DNA from: Paenibacillus sp. RUD330
GTDB lineage: Bacteria > Bacillota > Bacilli > Paenibacillales > Paenibacillaceae
NCBI RefSeq assembly: GCF_002243345.2
Contig: NZ_CP022655.2
Span: 5,202,001 to 5,266,000 of the forward strand
Direction of reading: 5' to 3'
DNA length: 64,000 nt
Shown here: positions 35,474 through 44,300 of the stretch, in pieces
Position numbering within the stretch: position 1 is the first letter of the stretch
Layout of the letters: each line of letters opens with the position of its first letter
Notes under the pieces: generated by a model
Databases searched by the model: none
Seen by the model: the letters and a program-made list of their open reading frames with translations, nothing else
What the model was told of the DNA's origin: nothing
Translations under genes and position numbers: made by a program

Positions 35474-35528
35474 AAAAAGAAAAGAGGCTGCCCCCTAGTC
35501 ATGTTCATGACTTGCGGGGCAGCCTCTT
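35474..35528 (-). terminator. Terminator of the heterodimeric exporter operon
   Basis: Stem AGAGGCTGCCCC/GGGGCAGCCTCT with an internal small hairpin in the loop; the minus strand continues CTTTTCTTTTT. It lies just past the stop at 35590. Confidence 0.8.
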
Positions 35529-35589
35529 CAACGGACTAGAGCCAGCGGAATTCCGCTTGTACGTCCATCGGCATTCATCCAATCGGCAT

Positions 35590-37473
35590 TCAGCCGGTTT
35601 CTTCTCCGTACCACAGCTGGCGGAAGCTGTCGCTTGATTTCAGCAGCTCCTCGGCCGTGCCTTCCGCCTCGACCTTGCCGCCGTTCATCACTATGATGTG
35701 GTCGGCATGGGACAAGGCCGCCTTGCGATGGGAGACGACGAGGCAGGCCGCATCCCCTTTCTCGACGAACAGGCGCTCCCAGAGCCGGCGTTCCGTCTCC
35801 ACGTCGAGCGCGCTCGACAAGTCGTCGAACACATACAGCTGCGCGTCGCGCACCAGCATGCGGGCGGCAGCCGTGCGCTGCGCCTGGCCGCCGGAGAGCT
35901 TGACGCCGCGCGGGCCGACCATCGTGCTGAGGCCATGCTCGAGATTGCCCATGTCCTCTTCCATCACGGCTGCGTACAGGGCGCGCTCAACGCCGCCCGG
36001 CCGATCCTCGGCTCCAAGCAGAATGTTGTGCCGCAGCTGGTCGCTGTACAGGCGCGGAATCTGGGCCGTATACGCGCTCTGCGGAGGGACGAAGAAATCG
36101 GCCGGCTGCTCGATCCGTTCGCCGTTCCAGCGGATGTCGCCGGTCTCCGCCGGAAGGAGGCCCAGCAGCGAGCGCACGAGCGTCGTTTTGCCGCTGCCGA
36201 TCATGCCCGTGACGACGGTGAAGGAGCCCCGGCGGATCTGCAGGTTGATGCCTTCGATGCCGCGCCCCGTCTCCGGATACCGGTACGTCAGGCCGGATGC
36301 TTCCAGAATCTCCAGCGGAGGCGCCTGGAAGTACGGCAGCTCGTCGTCCATGTTCCGGCTTCTCCGCACGGAAGCCTCCCGGCCGGCCGCTCCGGCCTCC
36401 GGTCCCCCTGCGCCCGCCATCGCTTGCTCGTCCGGAGGGGAGGCCGGGGATGCCACCCTGTCCGGTCTTCCCCCGACGCGCTTGCCGAGGCCGATATATC
36501 GGGCCGCTGTCAGAACAGAAGCCGGCGCTCCCTGCAGCATCGCCTTGATGCGCTCGAAGCTGACCGCCATCTGCTTGTAGTAGGTCATGAAGTTGCCGAC
36601 GTTCGATGTCAGCTGCGTCACGAACGTGAGGTAATAGACGAACAGCGACAGGTCGCCGACGGTGAAGCCTCCGTCCCGCATTTTATAGCCGGCGAGCACG
36701 AGAATGAGGCCTGTCCCCAGATTGACGGAGTTGGTGAACACGGACGACAGCGTTTCGGTCAGCAGCTTGTCCTTGACCATATTCTGGCGGCGGTTCTCGC
36801 TCAGGGCGGCGAACCGGTCCACGATGCGCTTCTCTGCGCCGGCCACCTGGATAGCCTGCACGTTGGAGAACATCTCGCTGATCGCGCCCGTCACCTTGGC
36901 CGTCGATTCCCGGCTGGCGGCGCGGAATTTGTGGATGCGCGCCGTCGCGACCTGGGCCGCCGTGACGACGAGGATGAGCGGCACGAACACGAATATGGTC
37001 AGCTGGGCGTCGATCGAAACGAGGATCCAGCTGGCGACGACAACGAAGCCGACGAGGCCGAGCGTGTCGACCGACCAGCTCATCGCCTCTTCCGTATGGT
37101 CCACGTCGTCGCGGAAGTTGCTGATCGCCTCGCCAGGCGAAGTCGGAATCGCCCTCGCTCCCGGCTGTCTCAGCACATGGGAGAGCATATTGCGCCGGAT
37201 CAGCATCGCCATCCGGAAGCGGAAGTTCACGTCGGTCAGGAAGCCGCCGAAGATCAGGGCGATCCGGGCCAGCGCCGCGGCGACGAGCAGAGCCGCGATC
37301 GCCCAGACGCCGTAAGGGAACTCGTACGTTCCTTCCAGATGATCGAAATAAGCTTTGGTCAGCAGGCCCGGCACGAGAGGAGCCATATGGATGAGCGACC
37401 ATGCCGCCAGGTTGAGCACATACAAGCCGGGCCGGTAGCCGATAAGCCGCCAGAAGAAATGTCTCGTCTTCAT
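35590..37473 (-). CDS. ABC exporter half-transporter, degenerate-site subunit
   Basis: Half exporter of 627 residues with six membrane helices (about 15-310), a Gly/Ala/Pro-rich linker of about 60 residues, and a nucleotide-binding domain. Walker A is GMIGSGKTT and the signature is a normal LSGGQAQR. Walker B is LYVFDDLSSALD: Asp replaces the catalytic Glu, so this subunit's own ATP site is expected to hydrolyse poorly. The H-loop VSHRK is kept. It overlaps the partner gene by four bases (ATGA), so the two are translationally coupled and most likely form a heterodimer. Substrate unknown. Confidence 0.9.
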   Translation of the reverse strand: MKTRHFFWRLIGYRPGLYVLNLAAWSLIHMAPLVPGLLTKAYFDHLEGTYEFPYGVWAIAALLVAAALARIALIFGGFLTDVNFRFRMAMLIRRNMLSHVLRQPGARAIPTSPGEAISNFRDDVDHTEEAMSWSVDTLGLVGFVVVASWILVSIDAQLTIFVFVPLILVVTAAQVATARIHKFRAASRESTAKVTGAISEMFSNVQAIQVAGAEKRIVDRFAALSENRRQNMVKDKLLTETLSSVFTNSVNLGTGLILVLAGYKMRDGGFTVGDLSLFVYYLTFVTQLTSNVGNFMTYYKQMAVSFERIKAMLQGAPASVLTAARYIGLGKRVGGRPDRVASPASPPDEQAMAGAGGPEAGAAGREASVRRSRNMDDELPYFQAPPLEILEASGLTYRYPETGRGIEGINLQIRRGSFTVVTGMIGSGKTTLVRSLLGLLPAETGDIRWNGERIEQPADFFVPPQSAYTAQIPRLYSDQLRHNILLGAEDRPGGVERALYAAVMEEDMGNLEHGLSTMVGPRGVKLSGGQAQRTAAARMLVRDAQLYVFDDLSSALDVETERRLWERLFVEKGDAACLVVSHRKAALSHADHIIVMNGGKVEAEGTAEELLKSSDSFRQLWYGEETG

Positions 37474-39257
37474 GCCAGCACCTCCTCCATCCCTACAGCC
37501 AGCATGCGGCTGAACCGGGACTTCGGATCGGCCGCGAGCTCCTCGCGCCGTCCGCTCTCCAGCATCCGCCCGTTCTCCAGGATCAGGATCCGGTCGGCTC
37601 GCTGGATCGTCGCCAGCCGGTGGGCGATGATGATGCAGGTCTTCTCCTCCAGCAGCCGGTCGACCGCGGCTTCGATGCGCGCTTCCGTCAACGGATCCAG
37701 ACGCGAGCTGGCTTCGTCGAGAATGACAAGGCCGGGATTCGTCAGGAAGACGCGGGCGAACGCCAGCAGCTGCGCCTCTCCGGCCGACAGGCTGCCGCCG
37801 CCGGAGGCGAGCATCGTATCCAAGCCGTCGGGCAGCGCCTCATACCAGGCGCCGAGGCCCAGATCATGCAGCACCTCGGCGATCCTCCCGTCACGGATGC
37901 CGTCGTCGAACAGCGTCAGGTTATCGCGGACGCTCCCTTCCAGAATCTCGATGTTCTGCGTCACCATCGCGACCTTGCGGCGCAGCTCATGAAGCTTGCA
38001 TTGGCGGATGTCCGTCCCTGCCAGCTCGATGGCGCCGGACTGCGGATCGTAGAAGCGCAGCAGCAGGCGCGCGATCGTCGTCTTGCCGCTGCCGGTCCGC
38101 CCCAGCAGGCCGAGCGTCTGCCCCGGCTCGAGCCTCAGCTGCAGATGGTCGAGCGTGGCGCGGCCGCCTTCCTCGTAGGCGAATTCCAGATCGCGGAATT
38201 CCACCGCGAGCGGCCCCTCCGGCAGCGGAGCTCCCGGCCCGTCCTGGATCAGCGGCTTCGTCGCCAGCAGGTCGCGCACGCGCATCAGGCTGGCATCCGC
38301 TTTTTGCAGATCCTCAAGCTGGGTGCGGATCTTCTCGATCGGCTTCGCCAGCTGCTCCGTATAATAGAACACCAGATAGATGGAGCCGATCGTCAGGCCG
38401 CTCTGCCCGTTCTTCCACAGAATCGCGCAGACGATGAACGCCGCCGCGTTGCCAAGCGCGAACACCAGGATCGTCGTGCTCCACATCATGCAGAATCCGA
38501 GGAAGGCCCGCATGCGGATGGGCAGCATGCGGCGCGTCATCTCGTAGAAGCGGTTCATGACGTAGCCCGCCGCTCCGTTGGCCCGGGTATCTTCGGTGCC
38601 CTCCAGATGCTCCCCGATGAAGCCGTAGAACTCGGCGTTGATCTGCCTCCAGTTCTTCCACACGGGGACGTTGAACTTGCGGATCCACTGGATGACGTAC
38701 ACAGCCCCGATGACGAACGCCGTCATGACGAGCCCGATCCAGAAATTCTCGCGGAACAGCAGCGCCAGGATGCCGAGCATCAGGACGACGTTGCCGGCCA
38801 GGTGGATGATGAAGCTGGAGAAGAAATTCGCCAGCGCGTTGACGTCGCCGTCCACCCGCTCGATCAGGGAGCCCGACGTCTGCGTCTTGTGGAAGCTCAT
38901 GTCCAGCGACAGGCAATGCTCGGCGAGCTCCGCGCGCAGCTTGTTCGTCGTCGTCCAGCCGAGATTCTCGCTGAAGTAGGCCGCAGCTACCGAAACTCCC
39001 TGCTGAAGCAAGGAAAAAGCGATGAACAGCCCCGCTGCGTAGTACAGCGCCGTAATGCTCCCTTGGCCCTGGGCGCTGTCGATGAAATACCGGATGATCT
39101 GCGGATTGACCAGCTGCAGCCCGATCGAGACGAGCAGCAGCGCCGCCAGGCTCCACAGCAGCCGGCGCTGCGGAAAAACGTAGCGGGCCAGCATCTCCCG
39201 GTAGACGCCCCAGCCCTTGGCAGGCTTGACGGCGCCCGCCGTTTGTTCCCCTGACAT
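37470..39257 (-). CDS. ABC exporter half-transporter, catalytic-site subunit
   Basis: Half exporter of 595 residues, partner of the following gene. Six helices are followed by a domain with Walker A GRTGSGKTT, a degenerate signature LSAGEAQLLAFAR, an intact Walker B LVILDEASSRLD and the H-loop IAHRLAT. Its intact catalytic Glu faces the partner's normal LSGGQ, while its poor LSAGE faces the partner's Asp site, the textbook arrangement of asymmetric exporters such as TM287/288. ATG 39257 has GGGAG seven bases ahead; an ATG six codons upstream is less well placed. Confidence 0.9.
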   Translation of the reverse strand: MSGEQTAGAVKPAKGWGVYREMLARYVFPQRRLLWSLAALLLVSIGLQLVNPQIIRYFIDSAQGQGSITALYYAAGLFIAFSLLQQGVSVAAAYFSENLGWTTTNKLRAELAEHCLSLDMSFHKTQTSGSLIERVDGDVNALANFFSSFIIHLAGNVVLMLGILALLFRENFWIGLVMTAFVIGAVYVIQWIRKFNVPVWKNWRQINAEFYGFIGEHLEGTEDTRANGAAGYVMNRFYEMTRRMLPIRMRAFLGFCMMWSTTILVFALGNAAAFIVCAILWKNGQSGLTIGSIYLVFYYTEQLAKPIEKIRTQLEDLQKADASLMRVRDLLATKPLIQDGPGAPLPEGPLAVEFRDLEFAYEEGGRATLDHLQLRLEPGQTLGLLGRTGSGKTTIARLLLRFYDPQSGAIELAGTDIRQCKLHELRRKVAMVTQNIEILEGSVRDNLTLFDDGIRDGRIAEVLHDLGLGAWYEALPDGLDTMLASGGGSLSAGEAQLLAFARVFLTNPGLVILDEASSRLDPLTEARIEAAVDRLLEEKTCIIIAHRLATIQRADRILILENGRMLESGRREELAADPKSRFSRMLAVGMEEVLA

Positions 39258-39370
39258 ACGAACACTCCCTTCCATTCCGTTACTGTACTTCAGCCCCCTC
39301 TACATCGTCAATGGCGAATTCGGCCTAAACCAAAGTAGTCGATTAAATCCCATTTCGAGCCTATTTGCTA

Positions 39371-39399
39371 TTGTATAGAATTGGGAATGCGCCTACACT
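39371..39399 (+). promoter_or_regulatory. Candidate sigma-A promoter for the CcdC-like gene
   Basis: TTGTAT (39371-39376), 17-base spacer, TACACT (39394-39399), about 50 bases before GTG 39449. Confidence 0.45.
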
Positions 39400-39448
39400 T
39401 ATCCTATACAGCAGGCCCGCCCCGGCGGCCGCTCAAGGAGTGAACGAT

Positions 39449-39976
39449 GTGAATTCGCAAATGCTCGGCACCTACGGCTTCATCCTGCTCGTCCTGCTTC
39501 TCGTATACTGGCGCCGTTCCGTGCGCTCCTCCCAGGCCCGTCCGATCCGTGCCGGCGGATGGCTCATGTTGCTGCCGATCCTGTTCGTGCTGCTCGGCTT
39601 TTTCGCCAGCGTGTCGTCCTTGTCCGCAACCGGCCAAGCCGTGCAATATCCTCCCCTGTGGGAGGAGCTGTGCGCCGTGCTGATCGGGATCGCGCTTGGC
39701 GCCGTGATGCTGCACCATACCGGATACGAGCTGAATGCCGACGGGCGCGTCTATACGAAGCCGAATCCGAATTTCAAGTATGTGATCGTCGTCGTCGTCG
39801 TTCTCAGGCTCGCCTTGTCCCGGTACCTTCAGGATTTGCAGCCGGGCCAATTCATCTTCCTCACGATGTCGATCGCCGTCTGCTACATCGCCGTGTGGAG
39901 GATAGGAAGCTTCTTCAAATACAAAAAAGCGCTGAGCCCTCCAAGGGACGGGTCCATCGAGATCGAAAGGAGATGA
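39449..39976 (+). CDS. CcdC-like membrane protein (DUF1453 type)
   Basis: Integral membrane protein of 175 residues with about four or five helices. GRVYTKPNPNFKYVIVVVVVLRLALSRYL (in parts) is the conserved segment of CcdC/DUF1453 proteins, whose Bacillus member is named with the cytochrome c biogenesis genes although it is not essential for it. The start is GTG 39449 with AAGGAG eight bases ahead; the longer open frame to 39365 has no ribosome site. It is followed after five bases by another membrane protein gene, forming a small operon. Confidence 0.78.
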   Translation: MNSQMLGTYGFILLVLLLVYWRRSVRSSQARPIRAGGWLMLLPILFVLLGFFASVSSLSATGQAVQYPPLWEELCAVLIGIALGAVMLHHTGYELNADGRVYTKPNPNFKYVIVVVVVLRLALSRYLQDLQPGQFIFLTMSIAVCYIAVWRIGSFFKYKKALSPPRDGSIEIERR

Positions 39977-39981
39977 TATCT

Positions 39982-40311
39982 ATGGAGCGTTTCCTGCTCA
40001 AAACGGCCCTGTACACGTTTCTGCTCGGCCTGGCCTTGGGGCTGCTCCTCGTGCCCGACTCCTTCACGCAGATTGCCGGTCCGGTAAAGTCTGTGGTCGA
40101 GCTTCCATTGCGGGACTACATCCTGAACCTTCTCCGCTTCGCCGTCCGGATCGCGCTGGCCGGTCTCGCGCTAGGAGCCATCTGGAAGTGGTCCGGCCGC
40201 GAGCGGCAGCAAGGGCCGTCCTTCGCCCGCAGCTATGTCAAGGGCTTCGCAATGACGGCTGCCGCCCTCGCGATCCTCTTCGCCTTGGCAACCGTATTGA
40301 CAATCGTATAG
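39982..40311 (+). CDS. Small three-helix membrane protein of unknown function
   Basis: Protein of 109 residues with three predicted helices (about 5-25, 45-68 and 85-109). ATG 39982 has AAAGGAG nine bases ahead and begins five bases after the CcdC-like stop, so the pair is co-transcribed. The segment RERQQGPSFARSYVKGFAMT between helices two and three is basic, suggesting a cytoplasmic loop. I do not recognise a family. Confidence 0.75.
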   Translation: MERFLLKTALYTFLLGLALGLLLVPDSFTQIAGPVKSVVELPLRDYILNLLRFAVRIALAGLALGAIWKWSGRERQQGPSFARSYVKGFAMTAAALAILFALATVLTIV

Positions 40312-40326
40312 AAAGGGGAGCATTCG

Positions 40327-40422
40327 ATGAATCCGGAAGTGGGCCTCTGCCCCAGCGGGAGAAGCCGGTTTTCCTTTTTGCAGACTGCGCATGGATGCGG
40401 TTCGAAGCCGTTCCAGGGCTGA
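40327..40422 (+). CDS. Possible 31-residue open frame after the membrane-protein pair
   Basis: ATG 40327 is preceded by AAAGGGGAG at good spacing directly after the previous stop codon, but only 31 codons follow. It could be a micro-protein or the remaining start of a lost third operon gene. Coding evidence is weak. Confidence 0.25.
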   Translation: MNPEVGLCPSGRSRFSFLQTAHGCGSKPFQG

Positions 40423-40479
40423 CATCCGGTTGGCGGCGCCAGCCCTCAGGATGGATGGCAGGGGATGCCGAATGGCGAT

Positions 40480-41805
40480 TCAATCCGCCGCTGTCGGCCG
40501 CGTCCCGCTGACGGCGGCGGCGGCCCGGCATTTCAGCAGCGCGCCGTACTCGCGCTTGAACCCGACGGAGTAAAAGGCGGCGTAGAGCACGAGCAGCAGG
40601 CCGAGAATGTTCAGGACCACCATCGCCGTCGACATGCCGAAGGCATAGCTGAGCACTCCGAGCCCGGCCATCGGAACGATGAAGCCGGAGTAGGCCGCCA
40701 GGTAATAGGTCGTGATGACACGAGGGCGGTCTGCGGGGCGGGGCAGCTCGCCGGCGAAGCGCAGGCTGGCCTGGAAGGACCAGCCGCTGCCGAGCGCCTG
40801 CAGGCCGACGCCGAGCCAGAGCAGGCTTAGGCTTCCTTCATGGCCCGAGAGCACGACCGTCCAGGCGCCGGCTGCCAGAATGAGCAGCCCGGAACGCAGG
40901 CGCACGACGGGATTCAATGGGAGGGGAATCAGCTGCGTCAAGGCGCCGCCTCCCAGCAGCAGCAACACGAGCAGGCCGCTGATGGAGAGATTCGAGCTGT
41001 GGAGGACGTTCGTGACGAACATCGGAATGAGAGAGAGGACAATTCCGTTCAAGGTGAAGATGGTGAACCCCGACAAAGCGCTCATGGTCCAGAAATGTCT
41101 GCCGATGGATGCCGGAACGCCGAGCAGCGCGCCCCGGCGCTCACGGCTCTTCCCTTCCGCTCCGAGCGCGCCTGCCGCATCGGCTGCTGGAATTGCACGG
41201 AGATTGGCTCCTGTTGCCCCATCCCTATCCGGGTTCGGCGCTGCCTGTATCGCTTTGTTCTCCTCCTCATGCGAATGGAGCGTCTCCAGCACAGCCGCGC
41301 ATGCCAGCAGAAGGACGATGAACAGGGCATACGGGAGCCGGGAAGGCATGACGGAAGCATATTGGGCGAACAACCCGGTAATGGCGGGCCCGATTCCGAA
41401 ACCGAGGGAAACGGTCATGCCGGACAGCAGAATCGCTTTCCCTGTACGGGATGACGGCGTATGGCGAAGCAGGAACGGGGTCGCCGTTCCCGTGAACAGC
41501 CCGTATGCCGCTCCTTCGACCATTCGCGCCGCATACAGCATCCAGGCGTCGGCGCTGAGCATGAACAGGAGCGACGAGCCGATCGACAGCCAGATTCCGG
41601 CCCGGATGACCCGCTTGTGCCCCCAGGAAGCGGCACGGACTCCGGTCAGGAGCAGGACGGGAAGCAGGACGGCCGCGTAGCTGGCGAACAGCAGGGTCAG
41701 CTCCAGGCTGTTCAGGCCATAGTCCCGATGGAACAGCGGAAAGAGGGAGGACACCGACGTGGCGACCAGCGACATGATGATGAGGATGCCGAGCATTCTT
41801 TTCAT
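40480..41805 (-). CDS. MFS exporter controlled by the adjacent TetR regulator
   Basis: Major facilitator transporter of 441 residues with twelve predicted helices and a long central cytoplasmic loop. SWGHKRVIRAGIWLSIGSS is the A-motif region between helices 2 and 3, and LSGMTVSLGFGIGPAITGLFAQY resembles the antiporter C-motif. Drug or metabolite efflux is likely by family and by pairing with a TetR gene. ATG 41805 has AAAGGAAG upstream. A perfect copy of the TetR operator lies 35 bases before the start, between the two genes. Substrate unknown. Confidence 0.88.
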   Translation of the reverse strand: MKRMLGILIIMSLVATSVSSLFPLFHRDYGLNSLELTLLFASYAAVLLPVLLLTGVRAASWGHKRVIRAGIWLSIGSSLLFMLSADAWMLYAARMVEGAAYGLFTGTATPFLLRHTPSSRTGKAILLSGMTVSLGFGIGPAITGLFAQYASVMPSRLPYALFIVLLLACAAVLETLHSHEEENKAIQAAPNPDRDGATGANLRAIPAADAAGALGAEGKSRERRGALLGVPASIGRHFWTMSALSGFTIFTLNGIVLSLIPMFVTNVLHSSNLSISGLLVLLLLGGGALTQLIPLPLNPVVRLRSGLLILAAGAWTVVLSGHEGSLSLLWLGVGLQALGSGWSFQASLRFAGELPRPADRPRVITTYYLAAYSGFIVPMAGLGVLSYAFGMSTAMVVLNILGLLLVLYAAFYSVGFKREYGALLKCRAAAAVSGTRPTAAD

Positions 41806-41839
41806 TTTGAGGCACTTCCTTTCATGGGACAGGTTATTG

Positions 41840-41851
41840 GAACGATCGTTC
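41840..41851. promoter_or_regulatory. TetR operator GAACGATCGTTC in front of the MFS gene
   Basis: Perfect 12-bp palindrome between the tetR stop codon and the MFS start. Nearly the same site overlaps the tetR promoter, supporting use by the same repressor. Confidence 0.7.
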
Positions 41852-41874
41852 AAAAAAGAGCGCGCAAACGCCGC

Positions 41875-42462
41875 TCAAAACACGGCATCCACGGCCATCC
41901 GGCATACATCCTCCAGCATGCTCCGTCCCGCTTCCGTGCGTGCGGTGACATGGATTCCCTGCTTGATGGCAAGCAGGAAGCGCGCCGCCTCGCGAGGCTG
42001 CAAGCCCTCCTTGGTCGATCCGCGCCTCGCCGCCTCCTCCAGAAAACGCAGCAGCACATCTTCGGTATAGAGATGATATTCCTCCACCCGCTGCGCGATC
42101 GAGGGGAGACGGACCGACGAGCCCAGCGTCGTGTTCGTCATGAAGCAGCCTCTTCCCCGGGAAAAGTTCACGAGCGAGGACTCGACGACCGCATCGAAGA
42201 ACAGCCGCAGCTGCTCCCGCGGATCTTCATCGCGGCGTTCCAGAATCTTGTAGATGCCCTGCTCCTGCATCGCGCGGAAACGGTCCATGCAGGCGGTGAA
42301 GAGGGTCTCCTTGTCTCCAAACGTATCATAGAGGCTGCCGCGGTTGATGCCCATGGCGGAGCACAGCCCCTGCACGGATGCGGCTTCGTAGCCTTGATCC
42401 CAAAATGCCTCCAGCGCCTGGTCCAGCGCCTTCGCAGGGTCGAACTCCTTCGGTCTGGCCAT
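41875..42462 (-). CDS. TetR-family repressor
   Basis: Repressor of 195 residues. The N-terminal HTH domain (about 1-55) has the usual order ALEAFWDQGYEAASVQGLCSAMGINRGSLYDTFGDKETLF (in two helices). The C-terminal ligand domain carries RGCFMTNTTLG, characteristic of the TetR_C group near AcrR/YxaF-type regulators. It lies directly upstream of the MFS exporter gene on the same strand. Its own promoter contains an operator-like palindrome, so autorepression and induction by the exporter's substrate are likely. Confidence 0.92.
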   Translation of the reverse strand: MARPKEFDPAKALDQALEAFWDQGYEAASVQGLCSAMGINRGSLYDTFGDKETLFTACMDRFRAMQEQGIYKILERRDEDPREQLRLFFDAVVESSLVNFSRGRGCFMTNTTLGSSVRLPSIAQRVEEYHLYTEDVLLRFLEEAARRGSTKEGLQPREAARFLLAIKQGIHVTARTEAGRSMLEDVCRMAVDAVF

Positions 42463-42505
42463 CCTGTACCTCCATTTCCGCTCTTGCCGGCTTCAAATTT
42501 AATCC

Positions 42506-42534
42506 AGTATATTCGTTTCAGAACGATCGGTCAA
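42506..42534 (-). promoter_or_regulatory. tetR promoter with overlapping operator
   Basis: On the minus strand TTGACC (42529-42534), 17 bases, TATACT (42506-42511). The palindrome-like GAACGATCGGTC (42521-42532) covers the -35 and the spacer, differing at one base from the perfect site at 41840. Confidence 0.75.
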
Positions 42535-42611
42535 TAACTGGACGCGCATGCCATTTACCGCAGTGCCGCAGATATGCTATTGTAAGTCCACGAAGAAAGG
42601 GGAAGAAGCAA

Positions 42612-43097
42612 ATGTTCCATACAGTCACTTACGACGGAACCCGCGAGGAGCAGTACGGGACGGTCATCCGCCAGCTCGAAGCGCTGATCGAGGACGAGCC
42701 GAACGCCATCGCCAACCTGGCGAACGCCTCGGCGCTGCTCGCGCAGTTCCTCACGGATATCAACTGGGCGGGATTCTACCTGCTCGACGGGCAGGGACTC
42801 GTGCTCGGCCCGTTCCAAGGGCTTCCGGCCTGCGTCCGCATCCCGGTCGGGCGCGGCGTCTGCGGCACGGCGGCGGAGCGCAAGGAGACGATGCTCGTCC
42901 CTGACGTGCACGCCTTTCCGGGCCATATCGCCTGCGATGCCGCCTCGCAGTCGGAGATCGTCGTGCCCCTGCTCGCGGCAGACGGCCGCCTGATCGGCGT
43001 GCTCGACATCGACAGCCCGAGCCTGAACCGCTTCGACGAGACCGACCGCGTGCAGCTGGAGCGCTTCGCATCCGTGCTCTCGGCGCGGCTCGGCTAG
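42612..43097 (+). CDS. msrC: Free methionine-R-sulfoxide reductase (GAF domain)
   Basis: Cytoplasmic GAF-domain enzyme of 161 residues that reduces free methionine-R-sulfoxide (fRMsr, YebR/YtsP family). The conserved core is present: NWAGFYLLDG, LGPFQGLPACVRIPVGRGVCG with two of the three reactive Cys residues, HIACDAASQSEIVVPL with the third, and LIGVLDIDSPSLNRFDE. ATG 42612 follows a purine-rich site AAGGGGAAGAAG; the open frame runs further upstream but overlaps the divergent tetR promoter. Monocistronic, ended by a terminator. Confidence 0.93.
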   Translation: MFHTVTYDGTREEQYGTVIRQLEALIEDEPNAIANLANASALLAQFLTDINWAGFYLLDGQGLVLGPFQGLPACVRIPVGRGVCGTAAERKETMLVPDVHAFPGHIACDAASQSEIVVPLLAADGRLIGVLDIDSPSLNRFDETDRVQLERFASVLSARLG

Positions 43098-43194
43098 TCG
43101 GCGCCCGGCTTTTCCTGCCGGCATCGCCAGGAGATTGAAGCCTGGCTTTGCCGACTTCTCGGAAGCAGCCGGACAGCATGACCATCGCTCTTGA

Positions 43195-43223
43195 ACAGGA
43201 CCGCCGCTGCGGTCCTGTTTTTC
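43195..43223 (+). terminator. Terminator of msrC
   Basis: Stem CAGGACCGC/GCGGTCCTG with TTTTT tail. Confidence 0.85.
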
Positions 43224-43328
43224 ATTTTGCCGCCAAATCGGGAGAGGCACGTTACCTTGGCCCCGGTCGACGTGCATGGAAACTTTTTTCCATTCCCGCT
43301 CGTTCATGCCTTCAAAGGAGCTGAAGGC

Positions 43329-44157
43329 ATGCTCAAAAGCCTATCCGGACGCATCGGGGCATGGTCTCCGGCAGCGAGCCTCCGCATCCTGCTCGCCTTC
43401 GGCTGGAGCCAGGCGCTCAGCTGCGCCTTTCCGGTCGTCATTTTCGCTTGGACTGACCAAGCTCATCCATATTCCCGGATTGTCGCGCTACGATCTGCTC
43501 CTGCTCATCTGTCTGGCCGCCCAGGCCGCCTTGATATGGACGCGATTGGAGACATGGGATGAGCTCAAGGTCATCACCCTCTTCCACCTCATCGGCCTGG
43601 CGCTGGAGCTGTTCAAGGTGAACATGGGATCATGGAGCTATCCCGGCGATGCCTGGAGCAAGCTCGGCGGCGTCCCGCTGTACAGCGGCTTCATGTACGC
43701 CAGCGTGGCCAGCTATATCTGCCAGGCATGGAGGAGGCTCGGGCTTCGATTCCGGCGCTGGCCGAATTCCTATGCCGCCGCCGGGACGGCTCTGCTGATC
43801 TATGCCAATTTCTTCACCCACCACTGGCTGCCCGACCTTCGCTGGTGGCTGACGGCTCTGCTTGCCCTCTTGTTCTGGCGGACGACCGTCTCTTATGCGG
43901 CGGGAGGAAAAACGATGCGGATGCCGATGCTGCTCAGCTTCGTCCTGATCGCTCTGTTCATCTGGATCGCCGAGAACATCTCCACCTTCCTCGGGGCTTG
44001 GCGCTACCCCGACCAGGAGCTGAACTGGACGATCGTGCATTGGAGCAAGCTGAGCTCCTGGTTCCTGCTTGTGGTGATCAGCATCCTGATCGTTGCCCAG
44101 CTGAAGCGGGTCAAGTCGCATGGACAGGAAGCCCATGTGCATCGATCGCAAGCCTGA
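43329..44157 (+). pseudogene. DUF817 membrane protein with a frameshift near its N-terminus
   Basis: DUF817 integral membrane protein (about 275 residues) whose frame changes near 43443. The start is ATG 43329 with AAAGGAG eight bases ahead; this frame gives FGWSQALSCAFPVVIFA, the usual first helix, then continues as nonsense. The other frame picks up at once with LGLTKLIHIPGLSRYDLLLL and runs to 44157 through the family's hallmark segments ELKVITLFHLIGLALELFK, GSWSYPGDAWSK, GVPLYSGFMYASVASYI, NFFTHHWLPDLRWW and WIAENISTF. The shift is +1 (or -2). It is a pseudogene unless it is a sequencing error; function of the family is unknown. Confidence 0.85.
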
Positions 44158-44261
44158 CAGCGGAATAACAGGGGGAAACCGTTCTCTGGCAAGCAGAATA
44201 TCCGTTCGATTCGATCTGTCAGGATATGATTTTGAATTTCCTCTAGGATGAAATCCGCGCA

Positions 44262-44295
44262 AAGAGAGCCGGGGGCCCTTGCCCCCGGCTCTCTG
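44262..44295. terminator. Terminator between the DUF817 and DinB genes
   Basis: Strong stem AGAGAGCCGGGGGC/GCCCCCGGCTCTCT with a four-base loop; it can serve both convergent genes, although neither side has a long T run. Confidence 0.7.
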
Positions 44296-44300
44296 CGTTA

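Noticed and set aside
35698-37992. 764-codon open frame on the plus strand
   Set aside because: Antisense to both exporter subunits and without any domain.
43276-43328. ATG 43276 as start of the DUF817 gene without a frameshift
   Set aside because: The resulting N-terminus is Ser/Ala/Arg-rich nonsense, while the alternative frame from ATG 43329 carries the expected first helix and a good ribosome site.
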